Shown here piece after piece: positions 1 through 11,767 of a DNA stretch of 64,000 nt. The stretch's first letter is position 1; every line of letters starts with the position of its first letter. The position numbers and the translations under genes were made by a program. The stretch lies in contig PDUO01000009.1 in NCBI GenBank assembly GCA_003008705.1, positions 1-64,000 of the forward strand. Reading direction: 5' to 3'. The notes beneath the pieces are model-generated. The model did no database searches and was not told the origin of the DNA. It saw nothing but the letters and a program-made list of their open reading frames with translations. The stretch is from Pezicula radicicola. Taxonomy: Eukaryota > Ascomycota > Leotiomycetes > Helotiales > Dermateaceae.

Positions 1-3000
1 ATATAGAATATAATTATATAATATAATTAAAATTATTAATATTATTAAAGATAGAGTAGATATAAAAGAATATTAAATTATTATTATTCTTAAGGTTTTC
101 TACCTAGGCTTTTATATAGTAATTTAAACTAAGTTTAATTATTTAATTAAAAATAAGACTTACTCTAATATACTACTATAGAAGAAGACTCTAAATATAA
201 GAGTATCTCTAAACTAAAGCTCTAGACCCTAAAGCCTAGAAAGAGAATATATAAATAAGATATTATTAAAAAGTTATATAAGATATAAGATAAGCTTAAA
301 GGGAGAATACTACTACTAGTACTACTAATATTATAATAAAGATAATAATAATATAAATAAAAGAAGGAGTATAAAAGGGACCTTAAATATACTATAAAGA
401 AACTTAATCTCTATTAGATAATAATACTAGTATTTATATTTAATTTTAAATATTAAAAGAATAAGTTCTTCTTTCTTAATATTTATAAAATTAAGAAAGA
501 GATAGAGAATTATAAATACTAAGCTAAGGAAGAAGTTCTTTTATAAGATAACTAAGACTCTCTAATATATACTCTCTTTAACCTCTATAGTAAATATAAG
601 GATATATTCTTAAAGAGAGTATTAGATACTATTATACTCTTCTAAAGGAATAAGATTAACTTTTAGATTAAGTTTAAATTAGAGAACTCCCTTAGATATA
701 ATCTATTATACTAAATAATAAATAATAAACTTAAGGTACTTAAGGTTTACTTAGATAAGTACCTTAAGAAAGGATTTATTACCTTTAATTAAACTCTCTT
801 TATATTACCTATCCTCTTTATATATAAGCTAGATAGGAAACTTTACTTTTATATTAACTTTTAAAAATTAAATAAAATTATTATTAAGAACTAGTACTTA
901 CTTCCTTTTATTAATAAGACCTTAAACTAAATTATAAAAGTAAAAATCTTTATTAAGCTAGATATTTAATAAGTCTTTTACTATATTTAAATATACTTTA
1001 ATTCTAAGAATTTAACTATATTTAGAATCTATTATAAAGTCTTTAAGTATAAAGTACTACTCTTTAGCTTAATTAATAATCTAGTCTACTACTAGTAATA
1101 TATAAATAATACTCTCTTTAACTTCTTTAATAACTTTTATACTATCTATCTTAATAATATTCTTATTTACTTAGATAATAAAATTAAATATAAAATATAT
1201 ATTAAAAAGATCCTTAATAAACTTTAAGAGACTAGTTTATAAACTAATCTTAAGAAGTATAAGTTCTATATTATATAAACTAAATATCTAGGATATATTA
1301 TTAATACTAATAGAATTTAAATTAACTCTAAGAAGATAAGTATAGTTAATAAATAAGAATACCTTTAGTTAGTTAAAGGAATATAATTATTCTTAGAATT
1401 CTATAATTTCTACTATTACTTTATTAAGGACTATAGTTTAATTACTAAGCTTATAATATAATTAACTATAAAGGATATACTATTTAACTTTAATAAAGAC
1501 TATAAAACCTCCTTTTAAGAACTCTAATACTAGCTTATATATACTCCTTTATTAAAGTATTATTATCCTAGTCTTAAGTCTATAATTAAAACTAATACCT
1601 CTAATAGAGTAGTAACTAAAGTACTCTTATAGAAGTTAGTTAATAGAGACTAGTATCTAGTTATATACTTCTCTAAGACTATAGCCTCTACTAAGCTTAA
1701 TTACTAGATATATAATAAGGAAATACTTACTATAGTTTATTCTTTTACTTAGTAAAGAACTAAGCTAACTAGAAGTTTAAACTAAATCTAAGTATTTATT
1801 AATTATAAGGCTCTTAAATACTTTATAACTACTAAATAACTAAATACTTACTAAGTCTATTAGATTAAACTTCTTTTTAAATTCTTTTTTATTATTATTT
1901 ATTATCTAGAAAAATAGAATAAAAAGATTAATATCCTTATCTAAAGAGAATAAGATATTAGATTCTAGAAACTTATTAAATACTAGAACTAGATATAGAT
2001 ATTTCTACTCCTAGAGTAACTTAATCTATATATTTTAAATAATCTAATATTTATTATATTTTTTAATATAGTCCTCTTAGACCCTAGAGTCCCTCTTAAC
2101 CTTATTAATAAGATCCTTACTATAAATTAAAATAGTCTCTCTTTTAATAACTAGAAATAAGGAGCCCTTTATAGTAACTAGGACCTAAGTACTAAAAATA
2201 GTTTTATCTTCTAATATAGATATCTTATTATTCCTAATAAATAGACCCTCTATATATAATTAATCTATAAAGTCTATACTTAACTCTTAATAGTATACTT
2301 TAGATAGAATAAGACTATCTATTTAGTAATAGATAAATACTACTAGAAAGAACTATATACTAATATAGAATAATATATCTAGAACTATTATACTTACTAG
2401 TATATTATTATTCTAAAAGATAAAACCTCTAGTTACTTATATTCTCTTCTAATACCTAATTAACTATAGTAGTATATAGTAATAGACTTTAAGTCCTTCT
2501 CTAAGAATAGATATAGATATAATAACCTCTTTATAATTATTAATAAGTTTAATAAGAATATTATCTTAATACTCTACTTTAAAATAATAATTATAAAAGA
2601 TATAGTATAGTTATATATCTACTATATCTACTATTATAAGGGTACTCTAGTAAGTATTATCTCTAACTATAGACTATAGTTTATCTCTAACTTTTAGAAA
2701 GAGTTTATCTAGATCCTAGGAGTTAAACTAAAACTCTTAACTATATACTATATATAAATAAATAATTAGACTAAAATTATAAATTAATATATTAACTAAA
2801 GACTCTAGTCCTTTATAAACTACTACTAGAATAACTAGTTAGAACTAATCTCTATAATTAACTATACTTAGTTAACTCTTTCTTATAATAGTCTTAGAAT
2901 ATCCCCCTTTAAGCTCCTTAATAAATACCCTCTTATAATATCCTTTAACTAGAACTACTCTAAGGAATCTATTATAGTTTATAAATATTTTAATATTAAG

Positions 3001-3666
3001 AAAGCTTAAAAGTATACTAAGTAGATATATAGAGTTTAGAAACTTATAAAGAAATATCTATAGAAGGTATAGAATAAGAAGATATATAATATTAATAAAT
3101 ACTAATAGAAAGTAAACTAGAAGGTTAATAATAAAGTTTAAATTACTATAAGAAATTAGAAAATATAAAGACTAAGTAAAAAGCTAGACTACTAAATAAT
3201 AAGACTATATAAAGTAATAGTAAAGGAAGGTTATTTATACTAGTTATACTTACTAAAGTTAATAAAGATATACCTTATTTTCTTATTAGATAAGTTTAGA
3301 AAGGTTATAATAGATCTACTACTTAGATAAATCCTAGAAGAACTATCTTATATTAAAATTATAAAAGATTATAAGTAGAAAGTTAAAGAAATCCTTACTA
3401 TTAAGAAGATCTAAGGAAATCTACTTTATAGAGTTAATTAGACTAGATTTAATAAAGATTCTAAATAGTACTTTATATTAAACCTAAAATATAATCTATA
3501 TCTACTTAAAGACTTCTATCTTATAAACCTAGAGCTAGCTAGACCCTTTTATTAACTTTAGAAATAGATAAAGAAGTATAAGGAAGGTATAGATAACTAT
3601 AATAATTTAGATTATAATAAGGAAATATATTAAAGCTTAAGGATAAGTTTTTTTAGAAGAGGGGGA
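1..3666 (+). mobile_element. RIP-degraded Ty3/gypsy chromovirus (pol remnant)
   Basis: No open frame survives, but reading through the stops on the + strand gives a Ty3/gypsy polyprotein in the right order. A reverse transcriptase begins near 590 and contains YLDKYLKKGFI around 745-780. The catalytic box, normally YLDDILIYSDN, reads YLNNILIYLDN near 1147-1180. An RNase H segment (NY-IYNKEIL) lies near 1700-1740, an integrase core (VIDFKSFSKNRYRYNNLFIIINKF) near 2480-2560, and a C-terminal chromodomain (KVKEILTIKKI...NLKYNLYLLKDF) near 3370-3550. The chromodomain makes it a chromovirus. A polypurine tract (AGAAGAGGGGGA, 3655-3666) ends it. The gag part and 5' LTR would lie before the window. 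The region is long dead: dozens of stops sit where Q or W codons are expected, as CAA/CAG-to-TAA/TAG and TGG-to-TAG changes predict. Confidence 0.9.
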
Positions 3667-3995
3667 TAATATAATAACTTATACTATTATTAAAACTTAC
3701 TCTTATATTTAGATTACCTAGAGTAAGATAGATAGTAGAGTAGTTAGTTATATAAGTCTAGAATAGAATAACTATTATTATAGAATATAATACTAGAATA
3801 GAATAACTAAGAGTCTAAACTAAGACTTATAAGTATAAACTACTCTTCTCTCTTCTTATATTCTAGTCTTCTTCTTCTTCTTTTCTTCTTATCTTAGAAT
3901 TCTTAATTTATTATTTATATATACTACTTTTATCTATTATAAGTACTATTATAAATAGTTTACTTTAATAGTTTTTATAGATAATATTATTATTA
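3667..3995 (+). mobile_element. Candidate 3' LTR of the chromovirus
   Basis: The segment starts directly after the polypurine tract with TAATATAATAAC, which would be TG... before CA/TG loss. This is where a 3' LTR must begin. The right edge is only a guess, because no second copy lies in the window to align with and the decay has removed terminal CA. Confidence 0.45.
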
Positions 3996-5235
3996 TATTT
4001 TTCTATTATTATTAATAATAATATACCTACTTTAAAGTCTAACTTCTTTAGTTATTTAAAATCTATATACTAGAAGAAGTTAATTACTTTCTTAGAATTA
4101 AAGTTATTTAAAATAGATTAGAATAAAAGCTCTAGCTAATCTAAGATAATTTTATTAAAAAAATAATAAAGAAATTTAATATTAATCTAACTAGATTTTC
4201 TAATACTCTACTACTAGTTATTAAACTAGTATCTAATAAAGAGATTATAATTATCTTTTAAATCTATATATTCTAATAATAAGTTAATTATATTATATAT
4301 AATACTATTATTATCTAGTTAGATATAGTATATATAGTATTTAAACTAGTTAAATTTAATTAAAATTCTTTTAAAGTTTATTTATTTATAATAAACTATT
4401 ATATTAAATATCTACTTAGAATAAAATATTATATAATTTAATATAATAGAGAAACTATTAATCTATAAAAGTTATTCTAAATCTATAGTAATATAATATT
4501 TATAAATAATAAAGTTATATAATTTAATTTATTTAAATCTATTTATATACTATATAATAGAGTTATTTATTAGATAATAATAAAATAATAAACTATTACT
4601 ATCTCTAGTACTAAAGTTAAATTACTAGTAGTATTATTTATTATTAAACTTCTATTATAGATAATTTAATTCTTTAAAACTATTAATTTTAATTCTATTA
4701 TTAAATCTACTATCTATATTAATAATATCTAAACTATAGGTTTACTTTATAAGAATACTCTATAACTTTAAATTAAACTAAAGTATATAGATATCTATTA
4801 ATACTAATTATAGTAAGAAGTTTAATAAGATTAAATTTATATTAAATAAATATCTAGTATTAATATAATAATAAATAGATTAACTAAAGAATTATTATAT
4901 TAAAAGTATAAAATATTTATTTAATAATTTAATTTAATTAATATATCTAACTAGATTAAGTCTAGTTAATAGATACCTAAAGTACTATTTAAAGAGTCTT
5001 TTACTTCTTTTACTTTTTCTCTTTCTCTTTCTTTATTCTATAATAAACTTTATTATTATTATAATCTATATAATAAACTATTATCTAATTTTAAAACTTA
5101 ACTATTACTACTATTATTAAAATATACTAAGTCTAAATATATAACTTTTATACTAATCTATATCTTAAATTTAATACTAATAATTTATAAAATAATTTAA
5201 ATTTAATCTTTTATTTAATTAAATCTAGAGAGGTA
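3996..5235. mobile_element. RIP-degraded AT-rich DNA, element unresolved
   Basis: This stretch has the same composition as the chromovirus block: CA, TG and CG are virtually absent. It lies inside the LTR at 5236-5522, on the side where the internal region of that minus-strand element would sit. I tried to read copia gag/protease motifs on the minus strand and found none convincing. It may be the 5' part of that copia element or a third repeat. Confidence 0.6.
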
Positions 5236-5522
5236 TATTACTAAATATAATAATATTACTACTTATTTAAAAACTATAAATATAATTTATATTTAGTTTA
5301 TACTATAGATAAGCCGATAGTATTAGTTAGATAGTTGATTTCTAAGTATTTTATATATAAGAAGATTATTTCTCTAATACTATATAAGTTGTTTTAGTAT
5401 TAGTAATTACTCACTCTCGTTTATATATATATACTCTTATTTTACTACCTATATAGAATTAAGTAACTATCTCTTAACTTCCGATCTATATATTCGTTAA
5501 TATATTCTGCTATTTAGTAATA
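5236..5522 (-). mobile_element. Copia-type LTR, RIP-mutated copy
   Basis: Over its whole length the segment aligns, reverse-complemented, with the solo LTR at 7458-7919 once the MITE inside that copy is removed (287 versus about 283 bp). Read on the minus strand it starts TATTACTAAATAGCAG where the intact copy starts TGTTGGAAATAGGAG. It ends ...TTTAGTAATATA where the intact copy ends in TTTGGCAACA. Most differences are C-to-T or G-to-A, heavier toward the AT block. The side at 5522 abuts the interrupted aspartic protease gene. It could be the 5' LTR of a minus-strand element extending left, or a solo LTR. Confidence 0.85.
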
Positions 5523-5563
5523 CAAGGAGAGAACGAAGAAGGATTAGCGAAGAAATAACTTAC

Positions 5564-6616
5564 AATGTACTGAGTCGTAGCAGCAGAACTATCCGTGCAA
5601 TTGTCGCAAGTTGTGTTAAACAAGCCATTTATACTAGCATTGTTCAAAAGAATATCTTCGATGTTGATTGTATAGAAATCATAATCAATGTCAAAACCAC
5701 CAACTCTAGTGATCAAAATTGGAGTGCTGGTGAATTCAGGTTCAAAATCAACAGGCGGCAAACCACCCAGCGTAAGGTAACCAGCTGGACCAGAAACATT
5801 TCGAAAGATGGCAAGACTGAAGACTGGAGCTATCTTGCCTGATTTCTCTGCAGTCACGAAGATTGGATCGTAGTTGATGCGGCCGGCCTCAGTATCTTCG
5901 TCGGGATCTGTGCCGTTAAAAGCACTTGTGCTGTTTGTTCGTTTGTTAGTAGAGCGTTGGATATTGTTGCTGATAGAGGCTTACAGAGGAGGATAAGAAA
6001 GTCCGACAAGACCAGAACTGAACCCATCACCATTCCACGCAGCAACATCAACAAGACCCACTGTCTGATTAAGCTCAAGACCGCCCAACGTAACCAGCTC
6101 GTGTCCCATGATACCAGTAATATATTCTCCATCTGCATACGACATATTGAAGTGCTCTCCTTCAATCTGCTTGAAAGTATCTGTTAGATTGTACGTCGGT
6201 CCGAAAGCGCAGTTTTCAGAATCGACCACAGAAGCATTTGAGTAATCCAAACATGTAAATCCCGTTTTTACTAGCCAGGTATCGCTGGAACCAGTGTCAA
6301 TTATCACATCAAAACTTTCATTGCCCCATGAGATCGTGGTTGAGAAAGACTCGCCGTTGAAATGGGCAAGTACTCCTGCTGTGAAGCTGCTGCTGTTGCT
6401 AGACGCGAGAGTATATGCTGCACTTCGGGAATTGACTCCTCCGGGTGATGTAGTTCTACTCAGCAATAGTGAATTGGAGGTGCTGATATCGTCAGAACTA
6501 GCGGCTTGTCGAGGTGTTGCTTGAAATACTCTCTTTTGGAGTTCGCCTGCTTGAACGACCTGAATACCGAGAAAACACGCCGTGAGAAGGACGCCGGAAG
6601 AGATGGAGGACAACAT
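5564..6616 (-). pseudogene. Pepsin-like aspartic protease, truncated by LTR insertion
   Basis: Secreted A1-family aspartic endopeptidase, exons 5985-6616 and 5564-5930. The intron at 5931-5984 (54 bp, GTAAGC...CTAAC...CAG) is in frame and hides a stop. The 22-residue signal peptide begins MLSSISSGVLLTAC and is followed by a propeptide with a KR processing site. The first catalytic motif DTGSSDTWLV and the GLVGLSYPPL region are intact. The second donor (GTAAGT, + strand 5558-5563) follows the codons for TQYI. Only about 35 bp of intron 2 remain before the LTR begins at 5522. The exon with the second catalytic Asp (DSGTT) is therefore absent from this locus, or displaced beyond the left window edge by several kb of retroelement. 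The start at 6616 is preferred over an in-frame ATG at 6673 because a TATA box sits about 80 bp upstream of 6616. As it stands the protein would lack one lobe of the active site. Confidence 0.85.
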
Positions 6617-6693
6617 TTTGGGGAGTATAAACGAAAGATACAGAATGCTCTGGACAATGAGGGTACTTGACAAAAGTGGCTAAGGGACTTGCA

Positions 6694-6699
6694 TTTATA
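6694..6699 (-). promoter_or_regulatory. TATA box of the aspartic protease gene
   Basis: TATAAA on the minus strand (context GGTATAAATGC), 78-83 bp upstream of the ATG at 6616. An in-frame ATG at 6673 would lie only about 20 bp from it, which argues for the downstream start. Confidence 0.55.
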
Positions 6700-7457
6700 C
6701 CTTTCAACGGCAACTTGCCGCATGCTCTCCGGCATCGTCTTGATAAGTGCTTGGTCCCCCCTGAGGCAGTGCTACTACCATAGGAAAGCTTCTTCCCACG
6801 TAGATTGTAGAGATAAGGTATATTACCTGTTATGTTTCAATAATGGAAGTATGGTTCGTCGTTGGATTTATGCCTGGGAAAGCAGAAATGGAGATATTCT
6901 AGAAGGAATCACCTGTACGACCTCTAAGCTTTAGTGAGCAGGTTTGAATGGATCCATAGTTTCCATAATGGAAGCCTGTTAATCCTCCGCTATTACGACT
7001 TGAAAGCTTAGTATATAGTGTGAAAGTAACAATAAGCTCATTGCGAAACGTATAGAGAAATTTCTGGGGCCAATCTTACCTGTTTAAGCAGGAGGCTGCA
7101 GTGCCAAGGTAACCTTCCACTTGCTTGGTGAGCGGGATCACATCCCGCACTCAAGCAGCAACTGATTGCGGTGGGTTAAGCCGATATAACTCCTGCAAGA
7201 ATATCAGAACACTGACCTTATCAGTCTATGCCTTGTGCTTAGTTGCAACACAACCTTTTAGACTTGGAAAGGTACGCCGACACCTCTCGTAGTTATGTTA
7301 GTACGGCGTTTTTGTATCTACTTTCCATTTAAAATCACACACTTTTCCTCACCCCACCAAGTGATGCCTTGAACTTACTCCTCAAGCAACTCTGCTGACG
7401 ATTTGCAACTCGTTTCACAAGCTACGCAACCGTGGAAAGTTACAGCCAGTACCTTGG
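6700..7457. other. Intergenic, upstream of the truncated protease
   Basis: Non-coding upstream sequence of normal base composition. Small open frames lack recognisable domains. Nothing else seen. Confidence 0.6.
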
Positions 7458-7919
7458 TGTTGGAAATAGGAGAAATATATTAACGAATATATGGGTCAGA
7501 AGTTAATAGAGAATTGCTTAATTTCTATAGGTACGAAAATGAGACTATCCCCTCCTCGTATATTGGCAATGTGGGCAAGGATTAGACACCTTGCTCGTCT
7601 ACAATCGCTTAACGCGTCTCAGAGGCAAATATAGGAAGTTTATTGGCTAGAACTGCTCTATTTGATCGATACCTTATTGCACGTCCCCGTGGCCTAAGCG
7701 TTGGTCAATATACGAGGGAGGGGATATATATAAAAGACAGTAAGTACTAAATTATACACAAATAGCTTGGATAATATTAGAGAAGTAATTAAAATATAAG
7801 AGAGAGGCTTAGAAACTAACTACTAGAGTAATACTATTAAGGCATCTATAGTAGAAACTAAATATTAGTAGGATTTGCGATATCTGAAATAGTTTACAAT
7901 ACTACTATATTTGGCAACA
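7458..7919 (+). mobile_element. Solo copia-type LTR with nested MITE
   Basis: The LTR runs from TGTTGGAAATAGG to TTTGGCAACA with the TGTTG...CAACA termini typical of Ty1/copia LTRs. It is flanked by a near-identical 5-bp target duplication, CTTGG (7453-7457) and CTTAG (7920-7924). Without the MITE it is about 283 bp. It carries a TATATATAAAA stretch at 7724-7734. It aligns in inverted orientation with the decayed LTR at 5236-5522 but keeps most CA/TG dinucleotides. No coding sequence adjoins it, so it is a solo LTR left by recombination. Confidence 0.88.
7548..7724. mobile_element. 177-bp Tc1/mariner-type MITE
   Basis: Terminal inverted repeats of about 19 bp, TCCCCTCCTCGTATATTGG at the left and its complement TCCCCTCCCTCGTATATTG (one extra C) at the right. 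The element is flanked on both sides by TA (7546-7547 and 7725-7726). It splits the solo LTR; the paralogous LTR at 5236-5522 shows the empty site, reading straight through TATATATATACTC. There is no coding capacity, so it would need a transposase in trans. Confidence 0.87.
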
Positions 7920-7924
7920 CTTAG

Positions 7925-9576
7925 AGATAATTCGTAGACAATATTCTAGTACCATACTTTAACTCAAAAATCCCCTAAAAGCTTATAGTTGTGAGCCTTT
8001 GCGGAGGTTGGATTGAGTTGGTAGCTGCGTAGAATAAAGGCGTGGAATAGTTGAGGCGGAAAAGTGGTAATTTCAACTCTCCCTTTTCCTACTAGCTAGA
8101 TCCAGGAGTCTACGTAATAGCTAGGAGGTTTGCTCGTGAGGGCAAGATCAAGTCTTACACGTCTTCGTTAACAAGACCTCAAATTTATCTAGTGTAGATA
8201 CGTCCCAAAACGGCACCTATTCTATAATGTTAGTGTAAGTAAATACTCATCTGAGAGGCAATATATAGGGCTAGTTACCGAAACGATTCCCAGAAGAAGA
8301 TATAGTCCTAAAATGCCGAGTACTACTTAAGTAAGTATTACGAAGACTCCCGGCCTGTCGGTAGAAAGTCAAGCTGCTGCATGAGCTAGCAAGTACTTAG
8401 CTGCTGCCTAAGAACAAATATCGACATTCAACCAATAAAAAGACAGAAAAAGGTAAGAGTAATGTTGAAGGAATAAAAGGTACAGAAGATACCATCAAGG
8501 AACTCGCTTGTACTCTTTAATAAAAGGAAGAGAATCTCTACGCCGATTATTGGTGGTAGATTCCTTGACTTTGTTAGGCCTATTGCCAACTTAGACTTAG
8601 CCCGTCTAAGCTTCTGCTTAAGGTGTAGAGAGATTTCCTAGACCCCGAGCGAATTAGAGCTAGAAATATCCTCCTCACTTTAGTATAAATTTATAACGAG
8701 TATCGATCAGTCACTTAGCATGCAGAAATCATCACTAGTTGCTGATCCCTTCATTCCACGGGTGTGGCACTCCTAACACGCCCGGCTCCTTAAAAACAAC
8801 TTTTTACAAGTCATGGTTCTCCTAATAATTGTCTACTTAAACGTTGGAGTTGAACTATTCACGGAGATAAAGGCCTCTTATCATAAAAACCAAACTACGC
8901 ACCTCTAAATTACATCTCTTCATATGCTCTGGAGCCTTTTTGATTTCATTTTGGTATTCGTATTACCTAGGAAAGCTCTGCCTTGTACCTAGTATTTCCA
9001 TCCTCCCCTACAGCTTCATATCACATTCACCCACCAAAAACTCTCATGTCATCTAAATGCAACCCCACGCTAGACACCCATCTATCATAACATCCAAACC
9101 GACCGTGTGTTCGTATGTACCGATCTAGAGCCTGGGGGACACTCAAGACTCGTCTAGAGTCTATAACTAACAACTAATAAGCTAAGCCTTTCATTACTTG
9201 GCCCCCAAAAAGCAAATAACACAGAGAGCCGCAGCCTCCTTTTAACACCAGAAATAAAAAAGAAGCGATGATAAATCGAAGGAGAAAATAGTGGTAGTGG
9301 TATTGTACAGCTGCACAAAATCGATAATGAACAGAGAAGTGAAATGTGTGCCTCATAGAGGCACATTGATGCCTGATGCAAGTTACGCCAACGCCACTAT
9401 GCAAAAGTAGTTTTTTGGGAAATTAAGACTGGGGTCTTCGATGTGGCGAAAGATGAAAAGTCGTTAAATGGTCTACATCCACCGTGGATGTGTCAACCGT
9501 TCTATATGAAAGCTTTGCGTTGCGCCTGAGAGTTATTACACCGCCTCTAGAAATTCTGTACTTGAGATCGAGGACT
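7925..9576. other. Gene-free stretch between the solo LTR and KRE6
   Basis: No convincing gene. The first half (about 7.9-8.7 kb) is broken by stops in all frames and may be old repeat. Open frames at 9154-9608 have no domain and run into the 3' end of the next gene. The last few hundred bases are likely the KRE6 3' UTR and terminator. Confidence 0.5.
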
Positions 9577-11767
9577 TTAGCTATCGTAGTTTTCGGCGGT
9601 GCAGCCATCGACGAGGGAATTTGTTGGCCAGCTGTAATCAGTATCTGACCAGGATGTCAAGTTTGCATTTGCTGCATTGTGGGTTAGCAAAGCCTTGAAG
9701 GAGCTTGGAATTGACTCACCATAGGGCTCGGGGTGGTTCTTAATGTAAGTGGTTGTGGGGTAATCATCAGGATCACAAGTCACCGATTCGCTGCCCTCTT
9801 CTTGGTAAATGCGGATATAATCAACGCGCATCGTCGCTGGCATCATTGCTGACAACTCCGCCAAAAAGACCTGGGAGAAACTGTCGGACATTCCAAAGTT
9901 GAGGATGATCGACATGGGTTCTTGCGGTATCGCTCGTTGGCCAATATTTCCGTTAGGTCTAACAGATCTGTGATCCATTTTCCAGGTATACTGTTCTCCA
10001 ACAAACCAGCTAATATCGCCGGCGGTGCCAGGGTTGTACTCGAACCCATAGATCTGGTAACCATTTCCATCATACCAGTCATTGTTCAACCAAGTTAGAG
10101 CAGAAACCGACTGTTGGTAGGGTCCACCGCGATAAGAATTCATTGAAGTTTGTTCGTCATCATAAACCTCCATGTAGTTGTAGTCTGGTTCATACCAAAT
10201 ATCAAAAGGCGCTGCCTGAAAAGATTGAGAAACTGTACCAGTGGCATTGCTGTAGGACGTTCCCAAGTAAGCAACACTGGCCTCGATGGCATCGATTTCG
10301 GGAGCTGATCGAGACTTTCCTGCCGAAGGGTGTGATTGGCCCTTGCATGTGCAGGCTGGCAATTTCATGCCAGGAAGCCAATTTATACCATCGGTGGAAC
10401 TCTGATTCGCTGTAATTCCTGCATCACATACGTCGTCGTAGCTGTAGGGCCAGAGCCCCTCAGTAGTTGAAGCATATCCTGGACGTCCAAGGTTACCCAT
10501 CGCCCAAAAACCGGGCCAGAAACCTGTCACATCACCACTTCCAGGCAAGGAAATACTAGCTTCTAGCCGGCCGCCCTTGAAGCAAAGTTGATTCCAAGAC
10601 TGCAACATGCCAGATCGGTAGTTGAGATTGTGGTTTTGAAAAGCATCGAATTTGATGTTTAGTGTTCCATCCGCAGTAGTTATCGCATCAGGATCATACC
10701 ATTCCAAATCCTCCGTAACACCATACCATATATCCACGCCAGTAAAATATGGATCGTCATTTGGGTAGAAAGTGCGTCCATCGGTGTTGAATTCATCAGA
10801 GAACTGTTCTGCGTTAGCTTGGCCTATATTCCATCTCAAAACTGACATACCACGAGCTTGAGCGTTGTCCCGTCATTTGATGTCCTGCTTAAGGCTGAAT
10901 CAGGCGTATCTGGATCAACCAGGCCGGTTCTTACGTTCTGGAGCAGAGCCATTGAGACCGATAAGCAGTCGGGATCAGCGGCACAAACCGCGTCCTCGTC
11001 TATTGGAGTGACGTCTCGTACGAATGTTCTACCAAATATTAGTCCACATAGCTTTTCATTGTGCCTTGGAAGCAAACGTACAAGACTGGGTACACGATAA
11101 AGAGGACTAGTAAGCCAGCTGTAATAAAAGCAAGTCCTCCCAAGTTCGTCATTCCTCTCTTGTTCCATATATCACACTTATCTCCATCTTTGTCATCCGG
11201 GCTTGGGTTGTGCAGATAATCATCTTTCTCAACGTCCTCTGGAAATAATAGCAAGCCTGCAGAAGGCATTATGTTGTACTTCTCCGACACTGTCTGGGTA
11301 TTGACCGCCGCGTCATCGTCGCTGTCGCCCGCTCTCGAAGGAGCTCTCGAATCATCGAATGGGTTTGCAGCATTCCAACTGTCCCTTCTCGTTCCACCAT
11401 CTGAACTCCAGCTCGTCCGCCTTGATGACATGCCTGATACAGACCTTGAGGGAGTCTCTGGCACATCTTGATATGGCCTGGGCCCTCTCCCAGTTCGCGG
11501 CGGTAATAACATCTCGTTGGATTGCGAGTCGACGAGAGAGTTGTACACTGGAGGATTGACAGGCAATGCGGCAGATGGAACTGATGAGTTTGATACGAAT
11601 CTCTGGGGCTGTACTGGCAATAACTGTCTGGTAACGCCTCCCCCTGGTGTCGCGGGAGTTGCTGGCGACATGGTGCTGTCTGACCTCAAATCTTCCAGTA
11701 TATTTCCTCCACTGCCCGAATTAACGGTAATGTGAGGAGGTCGCCTTGGTGCTCCATTGGAGTCCAT
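9577..11767 (-). CDS. KRE6: KRE6/SKN1-family beta-glucan synthesis protein (GH16)
   Basis: Type II membrane protein needed for beta-1,6-glucan assembly in the cell wall; it acts in the ER/Golgi secretory route. Exons 11082-11767, 10851-11028 and 9577-10803 give 696 residues. Introns are 11029-11081 (GTACGT...CTAAT...TAG) and 10804-10850 (GTATGT...CTAAC...CAG). The N-terminal ~205 residues are Ser/Pro/Arg-rich and cytosolic. One membrane segment (GLAFITAGLLVLFIVYPVL) ends exon 1. The lumenal GH16-like domain begins around SDEFNTDGRTFYPNDDPYF and carries the WPGFWAMGNLGRPGY block and the catalytic-type motif EIDAIE near residue 457. The length is normal for filamentous fungi. The stop at 9577 follows NSLVDGC, which matches the family's usual end. 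KRE6 and SKN1 are paralogues in yeast; filamentous ascomycetes often have one or a few, so the exact name is by family. Confidence 0.93.

Noticed and set aside
3996..5235. Copia gag or protease on the minus strand inside the LTR at 5236-5522
   Set aside because: Tried all frames on that strand; decay is too strong and no motif was convincing.
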